This document shows positions 1-6,516 of a stretch of 7,438 nucleotides of DNA, in pieces. Origin of the DNA: Planctomycetaceae bacterium UBA2972 (lineage in GTDB: Bacteria; Planctomycetota; Planctomycetia; Pirellulales; Pirellulaceae). Below the pieces are notes generated by a model that was not told where the DNA came from, did no database searches, and was given only the letters and a program-made list of their open reading frames with translations. Positions within the stretch are counted from its first letter, which is position 1. The number at the start of each line of letters is the position of its first letter. The translations under genes were made by a program, and so were the position numbers. The stretch covers positions 1-7,438 of the forward strand of contig DEAW01000025.1 in NCBI GenBank assembly GCA_002348315.1, in the 5' to 3' direction.

Positions 1-2224
1 TGCGTCCGCTTCCTTCACCTTCCGTAACCGGTTGTCCACCCAGCACGTCAATAAATCGCCTGGATACTTCTCTACCGAGGTTTTGAGGCTCACCTCGAAG
101 CTGGACAGCAACGTTAATCGGTGTCCCTTCACTGACCCCATAGGCAACTTCATACGCTGGTTCATCTGCCAGTACCATTCTTTGTTGTTCAAGTACCTTG
201 ATCTGTTTATCAAGTTCGGCTAGACGCAGAGCCACTGACTCATCGTCGCCCTCTTTCGGTTTTATCTTCTCACCGATAAGATTCAACGGAGTGTCCACCA
301 ACGCAACATTATCAATGTCACGTTCCATCACCGCTTTATCCACATGAGCAAATCCATCGCTTATGAAACAATCAGCGATACCATTCCACCCAGGATTCAA
401 TTGAACTCCTTCAAACGAGGTAACGTCCTCAGAAGTCCCGATCGTTCCGGAGACGGTTTTGCTATCCGGGTCAATCGTGATCTGAAGTGAATACCATGTA
501 TCGGATTCAGTTTTGCGTATAGAGCTCCAGTCTGCACCGTCCCATATCAGAACTTCATTGGCGGTAACGCTAAACTGCACTGCAATCGACTGGATCACGC
601 CTTGTCCCAGATACAGCCGAAATGCGCTCTCCTTTCCCTTGGGTCTCGCTCTAAAATCAATGTTGAAATACATCTTCTTACCGGATGTGGCACGCAGCCC
701 CGGAGAAAAGACATATCGTATTCCATCTGTCTTAAGCCCGGAGCCAACCCGTACTCCCCGCGTCCCGGGAAGGTGGACATTTGCAAATGGACTTTGAGCG
801 TCCTCAAGAACCTCTATCGGGCCTGAACAGACCCAGGGATCAACCAAAGGTTTTCCGATTTCCTGCTTCTCTATCCCTAAATCCAGTCCACCAGCACGCA
901 GATCGGGTCTTAGTTTACGTTGCTCTAATCGCTGGTCGGCCAAAGCGGTATCGATAGTGGCGAGCCGCTTTTCTTTCTCCTTGTTCCTTTTCAGCACTTC
1001 GTCCGGCCGTATTAGAGCTGGAAAATCAGAGGGTCGCTTTTGCTCTTCACCACCAGGGAATGCCCACTGTGTACTTTGCATAATCCCGTATAAGGCATAG
1101 TAATCCTCTGCTGACACCGGATCATATTTGTGATCGTGACAACGCGCGCAACCCAGTGACAGCCCTAATAACGAACGCCCGATGGAATCTATGGCATCAG
1201 CAAAATCCAAATGCTGATAATCCGGAGACGGCTTATAGCCGTATCGTTTGCCGACGGCAAGAAATCCCGTAGCGGTAACTAGAGAGGCGTACTGTTCGTG
1301 GGGACTAACCTGAGCCAAAATATCACCGGCTAGTTGCTCCTTAATAAACTGATCGTATGGCTTATCCTCATTCAACGCCTGAATGACCCAATCGCGATAT
1401 TTATACGCTTCTCTTACCGGATAGTCTGCTCCATCACCGGCCGTGTCGGCATATCTGGCCACGTCAAGCCAATGACGTGCCCAGCGTTCTCCGTAAGCCT
1501 CCGAGTTCAATAACCTGTCTATTACTCGATCAAAGGCTTCGGGAGATTCATCTGCCAAGAAACGGGCAATTTCTTCCGGCGTTGGAGGAAGGCCCGTCAG
1601 ATCAAATGTAGCGCGCCGGATTAACGTCCGTTTGTCCGCTAGATCTACCGGCTCGATCCCATTTTCATATTGACGCTTACGAATGAATCGATCGACGTCA
1701 TTCCAGGCCCATTGGCTAATTAGCGTAGAGGTCGGTGCTGTTGGCTTAGTAATTGGCTGAAAAGACCAGAAGTCAACAGCTTCTTCAAGATCAAGCCGCT
1801 CGTCTTTGACGACGACAGGATTTAACGGCGCCTTCGCACCTTGCTTAATCCATTTTTCAATGGCTGCAATCTCATGGACTTCTAATTTCTTTTGTCCCGG
1901 TGGCATGGCTAAATCCGGGTCCGTCTTTTTAACGGCTAACAACACCAGGCTTTGTTCGGGTTTGCCAGGCACAATGCCGGGCCCGCTAATTCCTCCCGCT
2001 TCCCAAAACTGAGGAGCATCAAGCCGTAAATCGGACTCCTGTTTATCCGGACCATGGCAACCTTGACAGTGTTTTATAAAAAGCGGGCGGATTTCTGATT
2101 CGTACAGATCGGTATCAGCCTGCGCATACAACCGGTGTTGTGAAAACGTCATTGCCATGCACAGCACAACAAGAGCGGCTATGCCAGCATGACGGATGAC
2201 AGTCTGTGGGAACGATGGAGTCAT
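1..2224 (-). CDS. PSCyt1-DUF1549-DUF1553 secreted c-type cytochrome protein with inserted LamG-like domain (3' end off window)
   Basis: The frame is open without a stop from the ATG at 2224 to the left edge, giving 741 codons. An in-frame TAA at 2237-2239 closes it upstream; a GTG at 2233 is the only other early start. Residues 1-36 look like a Sec signal peptide with a hydrophobic core at about 13-28 and likely cleavage after AQA. A PSCyt1-type cytochrome domain follows, with haem motif CQGCH at 53-57 and a probable axial Met107 in AMPPG. DUF1549 spans about 165-405, with LTGLPPTPEE, the ERWARHWLDVARYADT segment and a second motif CARCH at 359-363 followed by DHKYDP. Residues about 463-648 form a beta-rich LamG/concanavalin-like insert. 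A short charged, probably coiled-coil stretch at about 660-690 precedes the start of DUF1553 (VQLRGEP, then VSRRFIDVLGG). Family proteins usually run to about 900-1100 residues, so roughly the last quarter is missing. The biochemical role is not established; electron transfer or oxidative work on glycans in the periplasm is inference. Confidence 0.93.
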   Translation of the reverse strand, partial: MTPSFPQTVIRHAGIAALVVLCMAMTFSQHRLYAQADTDLYESEIRPLFIKHCQGCHGPDKQESDLRLDAPQFWEAGGISGPGIVPGKPEQSLVLLAVKKTDPDLAMPPGQKKLEVHEIAAIEKWIKQGAKAPLNPVVVKDERLDLEEAVDFWSFQPITKPTAPTSTLISQWAWNDVDRFIRKRQYENGIEPVDLADKRTLIRRATFDLTGLPPTPEEIARFLADESPEAFDRVIDRLLNSEAYGERWARHWLDVARYADTAGDGADYPVREAYKYRDWVIQALNEDKPYDQFIKEQLAGDILAQVSPHEQYASLVTATGFLAVGKRYGYKPSPDYQHLDFADAIDSIGRSLLGLSLGCARCHDHKYDPVSAEDYYALYGIMQSTQWAFPGGEEQKRPSDFPALIRPDEVLKRNKEKEKRLATIDTALADQRLEQRKLRPDLRAGGLDLGIEKQEIGKPLVDPWVCSGPIEVLEDAQSPFANVHLPGTRGVRVGSGLKTDGIRYVFSPGLRATSGKKMYFNIDFRARPKGKESAFRLYLGQGVIQSIAVQFSVTANEVLIWDGADWSSIRKTESDTWYSLQITIDPDSKTVSGTIGTSEDVTSFEGVQLNPGWNGIADCFISDGFAHVDKAVMERDIDNVALVDTPLNLIGEKIKPKEGDDESVALRLAELDKQIKVLEQQRMVLADEPAYEVAYGVSEGTPINVAVQLRGEPQNLGREVSRRFIDVLGGQPVTEGEGSGR

Positions 2225-2295
2225 ATATCTCACGAATTAGAAAAACGCTTTTTAACTCAGCAATCTATTGTAACTAAGCTCGCTTGTCTCGGCGT

Positions 2296-2316
2296 TAGCA
2301 ATCGTGCTACATAGCT
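2296..2316. promoter_or_regulatory. Inverted-repeat cluster, candidate operator
   Basis: TAGCA at 2296-2300 and TGCTA at 2305-2309 are perfect inverted arms around a 4-base spacer. A further TAGCT at 2312-2316 follows two bases later. Three closely spaced, alternately oriented half-sites in the middle of a divergent promoter region would suit a regulator acting on both genes. The arms are only 5 bases long, so chance is a real alternative. Confidence 0.25.
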
Positions 2317-2410
2317 CACTCTAACCGGCATCTTGGAATGCTTTTTCAATCGCACACGGTCGAATCCTGATTTACTAAAATAGAACATATCGTTAATTGG
2401 TATTTATATT

Positions 2411-2415
2411 GGAGA
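2411..2415 (+). promoter_or_regulatory. Ribosome binding site deciding the GH127 start
   Basis: GGAGA lies 8 bases before an in-frame GTG at 2424. The longer reading starts at TTG 2397, has no purine-rich motif at a suitable distance and would place this GGAGA inside the gene. The next ATG (2436) is 20 bases away, which is too far. GTG 2424 is therefore the best start. Confidence 0.6.
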
Positions 2416-2423
2416 ACTTACTA

Positions 2424-4913
2424 GTGCGCCGAATCATGAGCTTAATGGCCTTGTCGATTGTTTTGACATCTCCATGCTGTCTCCCACCACATATTGTGCA
2501 GGCTGCCGACTATCCGCTTAGGCCTGTCCCCTTTAACAAAGTCAAAATCACAAGTGACTTCTGGCGTCCACGTCTCGTGACACAAAGGGAGACTCTCGTC
2601 CCTTTTGCATTTGAACGAACGCAGCCCGGAGTTGAACACCTCCAAGCGGCGCGGGACTATCTAAAGGGTATCAAACAGGATCAACATCGACCTCATCGTT
2701 TTATCGACTCCGACCTATACAAGGTCATGGAGGGCGCTGCTTATCTGCTCCAGCTTGAGCGAGATCCGGAACTTGAAAGAACACTCGATGAACTCACCGA
2801 ATTGATTGCAGCAGCTCAACACGAGAATGGCTACTTATATCCTTCACATACAACGGGGGTCGGCAAAGAACGAGACATGATGGGGGACGAGCCATATACC
2901 TTCATTGTTCACAGCCACGAACTTTACAATGTCGGACATATGTATGAAGCAGCCGTTGCCTATTACCGAGCGACTGGTAAACACCAATTACTAGATGTTG
3001 CTGAGAAGAGTGCCCAACACATCAATAAAGTCATTTTCCAGGGAGATCCAGCCTACAACAAGGGTAAGCCGATTTTGCAGGCACCAGGGCATCAGGAAAT
3101 GGAACTGGCACTCGTTCGACTTTATCGAGTAACAGGCAAGCAACTCTATCTGGATATGGCGCGTAAATTCTTAGAGATCCGGGGCAACACTTACGTACCT
3201 GATGGTGAAGGCGTCATGGCTCCTACTTACGCTCAGCAACACGCACCTGTCCTCGCGCAAAAGGAAGCGGTTGGGCATGCCGTACGTGCAACTTATCAGT
3301 ATTCAGCTATGGCTGACGTGGGGACACTCACCGGACAACCCGCCTACGGAAAGGCATTAGGTCGTATATGGGGAAATATCACCGATACTCGCATGCATAT
3401 TACCGGTGGATTGGGCGCCGTACACGGTATCGAAGGATTTGGAAAGCAATATGAACTACCAAACGCCGATGCCTTCAACGAAACATGCGCTGCCGTTGGC
3501 AATGTTCTTTTCAATTACCGAATGTTTCTCTTAAACAAAGACGCTAAATATCTCGATGTGGCAGAAGTTGCGCTGCTCAACAATGTACTGGCGGCCGTTA
3601 ACCTTGAAGGGAACAGGTTCTTTTATGTAAATCCTTTGGAGGCTGATGGAAAATATCCGTTTAACCATGGTACCGCCGGCAGAGCACCATGGTTTGGAAC
3701 TGCCTGCTGCCCATCCAACATGGCACGATTACTACCTCAGGTTCCTGGCATGACCTATGCCCACGACGACAACGAACTGTTCATCACATTTTTCACGGAA
3801 AGTTCAACTCAAGTGGAATTTGATGGTGTCGCTGTCGACATCGAGCAAACAACAGACTACCCCAATGATGGCAAGATCAATATCTCGCTCAATCCAGCTA
3901 AGCCAACTACCTTCCGTTTAAGGCTACGCATTCCCACGTGGACTCAGGATCAATTTGTTCCAGGCGATCTCTATCGTTTTGCCGATTCAAAGAAACACCC
4001 GGCGTCTTTGTACATCAACGGCATCACGACGAAGGTCCACGTCGTCAAGGGATTTGCTACCATCGAAAGGGAATGGAGTGCCGGAGATCAGGTTGAGTTA
4101 CATTTACCGATGCCCGTCCGCACCAATATTTGTCACCCCTCCGTCGAAGCAAATCACGAACGCATTTGTTTCACTCGAGGCCCCTTTGTCCTTTGTGCAG
4201 AAGGACTGGATAATGACGGTTCCACACAACGAATTTACTTTGACAAATTACCTAACGGCAGCAAAAGCAAAGTCATGATGACCGACGTTCCTTATGGCTC
4301 CTTTGTGCAAACCAACGTGATTGGCCGTGCTATCACAGAGCAGGGTGGCAGCCGCAAGACCAAGGTCATTCTCACTCCGTACTATGCATGGAATAATCGC
4401 GGCACAGGTTCCATGACGGTGTGGTTTCCCCGCAAACAGAATATGGCTGTTTTTGACCCGCATGCGTTGCCACAGGAAAGTGTCTTTTCGGAACTAGAGG
4501 CATCATACACGTCCGAAGTGGACACAGTGAATGCGATCGGTGATGGCAAGGAGCCGGAATGGTCGACCGGCAATAAGGTGCCACGATGGACAAGCCGTGG
4601 GAAGAATGGAGAGGATCAATGGGTTATTGCCAGATTTAATAAACCGAGTGAAATTCGTAGTATCGGAGTCTACTGGATGCAGGATCGCTTCGATGTCAGG
4701 TTTCCAAAGGAGTGGAAAGTAGAGATTGAACAGAATGGAGAATGGAAGCCGTTTGAGTTGTATACAACCGATCGTTACGATACGCGAGCAAATCAGTATA
4801 ACGTGATCCATCCAGCAGCTCCGTTGTCTTGCGATGCAATCCGAATCAACATGACGCCTCAAGAGGAATCCGCCGTTGGTATCCTTGAAGTCCAGGTCAC
4901 TTTTGAGGACTGA
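2424..4913 (+). CDS. Secreted GH127-family (DUF1680) beta-L-arabinofuranosidase-like glycoside hydrolase with C-terminal discoidin-like domain
   Basis: This 829-residue protein, counted from GTG 2424, is predicted to remove beta-L-arabinofuranose or a related sugar from glycans outside the cytoplasm. Residues 1-28 form a signal peptide: VRR, a hydrophobic core, then likely cleavage at VQA-ADYPL. The GH127 alpha/alpha-barrel and following beta-sandwich domains cover about 30-680, close to the length of the characterised enzyme HypBA1. The HypBA1 signature residues can be placed: Glu337 (acid/base candidate in IEGFG); Glu353 and Cys355 in NETC; and Cys428-Cys429 in TACCPSN, with Cys428 the nucleophile and these four as zinc ligands. 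Active-site histidines are present in HSHELYN (163-165), GHQEMEL (223) and VGHAVR (285). The spacing from Glu337 to Glu353 and from His285 to Glu337 matches HypBA1 as I recall it. Residues about 693-829 resemble an F5/8 type C (discoidin/CBM32-like) domain that probably binds carbohydrate. The family call is firm; the exact substrate is not. Alternative starts are TTG 2397 and ATG 2436. Confidence 0.93.
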   Translation: MRRIMSLMALSIVLTSPCCLPPHIVQAADYPLRPVPFNKVKITSDFWRPRLVTQRETLVPFAFERTQPGVEHLQAARDYLKGIKQDQHRPHRFIDSDLYKVMEGAAYLLQLERDPELERTLDELTELIAAAQHENGYLYPSHTTGVGKERDMMGDEPYTFIVHSHELYNVGHMYEAAVAYYRATGKHQLLDVAEKSAQHINKVIFQGDPAYNKGKPILQAPGHQEMELALVRLYRVTGKQLYLDMARKFLEIRGNTYVPDGEGVMAPTYAQQHAPVLAQKEAVGHAVRATYQYSAMADVGTLTGQPAYGKALGRIWGNITDTRMHITGGLGAVHGIEGFGKQYELPNADAFNETCAAVGNVLFNYRMFLLNKDAKYLDVAEVALLNNVLAAVNLEGNRFFYVNPLEADGKYPFNHGTAGRAPWFGTACCPSNMARLLPQVPGMTYAHDDNELFITFFTESSTQVEFDGVAVDIEQTTDYPNDGKINISLNPAKPTTFRLRLRIPTWTQDQFVPGDLYRFADSKKHPASLYINGITTKVHVVKGFATIEREWSAGDQVELHLPMPVRTNICHPSVEANHERICFTRGPFVLCAEGLDNDGSTQRIYFDKLPNGSKSKVMMTDVPYGSFVQTNVIGRAITEQGGSRKTKVILTPYYAWNNRGTGSMTVWFPRKQNMAVFDPHALPQESVFSELEASYTSEVDTVNAIGDGKEPEWSTGNKVPRWTSRGKNGEDQWVIARFNKPSEIRSIGVYWMQDRFDVRFPKEWKVEIEQNGEWKPFELYTTDRYDTRANQYNVIHPAAPLSCDAIRINMTPQEESAVGILEVQVTFED

Positions 4914-5220
4914 GCAGCCTTCAAAACATTCGTACTGATTCATTGTTGAGACTTTTATGCGTTACGACGTAGGATCCAGCTTTTGCCAACCTGCCGTTTA
5001 GGTTTCGAAGCAGGGGGTTTAGCCACCGAAGCTTTACCGAAGCCCGCCCGAAGTATTCCGAGCAAAACAGCGGGGGCAGAACGACCATAGCCTGCACTGC
5101 GAATCAAAACAAAGGCGTAGTTTACAGGCCAAAGAGTGGATCTTATTTTAAACACTGGCTCATATTTTTTAGACGCTTGCCCGCCAAAACGTGGGCCTTT
5201 TTACATACCTGTCTAATTGC
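4914..5220. other. Intergenic region between convergent genes
   Basis: These 307 bases separate the stop codons of the convergent GH127 and DUF1552 genes. The last 40 bases hold a terminator-like hairpin. On the minus strand a frame is open from about 5203 to a stop near 4955, with a possible GTG start at 5155 and a Lys/Ala/Pro-rich product of 66 residues. It has no ribosome binding site and resembles no family I know, so I do not call it a gene. The stretch at about 5003-5055 contains several CGAAG words at irregular spacing. No RNA gene is recognisable. Confidence 0.5.
5179..5202 (+). terminator. Rho-independent terminator candidate for the GH127 transcript
   Basis: GCCCGC at 5179-5184 pairs with GTGGGC at 5191-5196 (six pairs, one of them G-U) around the loop CAAAAC. 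A C and then five T residues follow at 5197-5202. The direction fits transcription arriving from the GH127 gene, whose stop is 265 bases upstream; this would give an unusually long 3' untranslated region. The stem is short, so confidence is moderate. Confidence 0.45.
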
Positions 5221-6516
5221 CTAACTATCTATCTGTCTATCTGTACCTCTGCCCACTTCCAGCACTCCGTCATTCGTACCGAACCTGTCAGTCTCCACTC
5301 CCATTCGTTGCAATAGATTCACATAGAGATTGCAAAGCGGAGTGTTTTTGTGATGTTCTCCAGCTTTAACATATCCCTCGTGCTTATAACCTCCTCCCGC
5401 CAGAACAATTGGCAAGTTCGTAGGATCATGAGCGTTCGCATTTCCGAGGTTACTTCCAAACATGACCGAGGTAGAGTCTAGCAGGCGTTGACCGTTTTCC
5501 TGAGGACCTGACATGGCCCCAAGGAATTCTGAGAACATCTCCAGAATCGACCTCTCAATAATTTTAAGTTGTTTAATCTTGTTCGGGTCCTGTCCGTGGT
5601 GTGATAAGGGATGGTGGCCTGACGACACGCCATTAATCATCGGAACGGCTTGATGATCCTGAATCACCATCGAGATCACTCGTGAAGAATCTGTACTTAG
5701 CACCAGAGGGATCAGGTTAAATAGAGTGCGAGTTCGCCCTATTAGATCTGTCTTATCAAGAACATCCTGTGGCGGTTCTACTTCAACCATTGGTTTTGGA
5801 CGGTCAAGCCAGGCTTCCGATTCCTGAAGATCGACTTCGGCCTTACGGATTGCCTCATAATACTCCGCCAACTGCCGATTGTCGTGAATGCCTGTTTTAC
5901 GACTCAACGCTTTGGTCTGTTCCCCAACCAGGTCCAGGATACTGCGGCCTTCAGAGAGACGCTGCCGTTGACGTCTGACTTCCTTCGGACTACCTGTCAA
6001 AAACAATTTCGAAAATAACGCCGACGGCCTGTTCTCCGCCGGAATCATAACACCATTGCTCGTATATGATTGACTTTCACGGCCTTCTGTACTGAGTGAT
6101 ATGGAGGCAAAACGAGTTTGATTTCCTATATGCTTAGCCGCAACCTGATCAATCGAAATAGAATTCTGAAAACCACCTAACCCTGGATTTCTCGCCGCCG
6201 ACAAAAACGTCATTTCGGTATCGTGAGGTTCCTTTCCAGTTTGTTCGGGATGAGACAATCCAGAAAACAGAGTAAAGTCATTACGATAGGCTTCGAGTAA
6301 CTGCAAATACTCCGTAGCACCATATTCCTTGCCCGTCGTTTTCGGAAACAGAGACGGAGCGTACAGTCCCAGGGTACTGCAAATCATCACCATCCGTTTT
6401 GGCAACTCTAATTGCCCTGCGCCGATAGCCGCCGACATACATTCTAACAATGGCAACGAAATCGCAACGCCCGATGCTCTTAAGACTTGTCGTCTATCAA
6501 TTTTGTTTTGCATCAT
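5221..6516 (-). CDS. DUF1552 (HXXSHH-motif) exported protein with Tat-like leader
   Basis: The 431-residue product is a full-length DUF1552 family member. The N-terminus carries DRRQVLRASG, which fits a twin-arginine export signal, followed by a mildly hydrophobic stretch at about 15-35. Like other members it continues with a PKRMVMICSTLGLYAPSLFP segment (about 39-58) and a GLSHPE motif. The defining HPLSHH motif is at 302-307, and SNLGNANAH with an LAGGG segment lies near the C-terminus. DUF1552 resembles DUF1501 and the alkaline-phosphatase/sulfatase fold in general layout, but no reaction is established, and hydrolase activity is only a guess. The ATG at 6516 overlaps the stop of the preceding DUF1588 gene, so translation is probably coupled. 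A second ATG at 6513 is better spaced from the AGGGA site and would shorten the protein by one residue. The C-terminal tail TDRQIDS is encoded by a 4-base microsatellite and may be variable. Confidence 0.93.
   Translation of the reverse strand: MMQNKIDRRQVLRASGVAISLPLLECMSAAIGAGQLELPKRMVMICSTLGLYAPSLFPKTTGKEYGATEYLQLLEAYRNDFTLFSGLSHPEQTGKEPHDTEMTFLSAARNPGLGGFQNSISIDQVAAKHIGNQTRFASISLSTEGRESQSYTSNGVMIPAENRPSALFSKLFLTGSPKEVRRQRQRLSEGRSILDLVGEQTKALSRKTGIHDNRQLAEYYEAIRKAEVDLQESEAWLDRPKPMVEVEPPQDVLDKTDLIGRTRTLFNLIPLVLSTDSSRVISMVIQDHQAVPMINGVSSGHHPLSHHGQDPNKIKQLKIIERSILEMFSEFLGAMSGPQENGQRLLDSTSVMFGSNLGNANAHDPTNLPIVLAGGGYKHEGYVKAGEHHKNTPLCNLYVNLLQRMGVETDRFGTNDGVLEVGRGTDRQIDS
5225..5244. repeat. Tetranucleotide microsatellite CTAT/CTGT at the DUF1552 stop codon
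   Basis: Five consecutive 4-base units read CTAT, CTAT, CTGT, CTAT, CTGT on the plus strand. The tract encodes the last residues of the minus-strand DUF1552 protein (TDRQIDS) and abuts its TAG stop at 5221-5223. Because the unit is not a multiple of three, gain or loss of a unit would change the reading frame at the C-terminus. Confidence 0.6.

Larger units (their letters stand above)
2225..2423. promoter_or_regulatory. Divergent control region between the cytochrome and GH127 genes
   Basis: This 199-base gap separates two divergent start codons, so both promoters should lie here. Minus-strand TACAAT (read from 2272 to 2267) and plus-strand TAAAAT at 2376-2381 each match the -10 consensus at five of six bases. 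Neither has a convincing -35 box at normal spacing, so both are weak candidates. A cluster of TAGC half-sites sits in the middle (listed separately). The minus-strand gene has only a weak GTGAG-like ribosome binding site just before its ATG. I see no RNA gene or riboswitch fold here. Confidence 0.5.

Noticed and set aside
513..826. Open frames of 74-94 codons on the plus strand
   Set aside because: They are antisense to the LamG-like region of the cytochrome gene, which reads continuously on the minus strand and is supported by flanking family motifs.
2296..2309. LacI-family operator
   Set aside because: The dyad is 14 bases long but lacks a central CG at its symmetry point and the usual flanking bases, so no regulator family can be assigned.
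2460..2485. Lipoprotein signal in the GH127 leader (SPCC)
   Set aside because: The residues before the cysteine (T-S-P) do not fit a lipobox, and a normal signal peptidase I site (VQA-A) follows, so ordinary secretion is more likely.
4503..4943. 146-codon minus-strand open frame antisense to the 3' end of the GH127 gene
   Set aside because: It lies opposite a strongly supported coding region with conserved domain structure. Its product has no recognisable domain and an irregular composition, as expected of a shadow frame.
4955..5155. 66-residue minus-strand frame in the intergenic region
   Set aside because: It starts at a GTG without a ribosome binding site, its product is low-complexity and basic, and no family is recognised. 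It is mentioned under the intergenic entry only.
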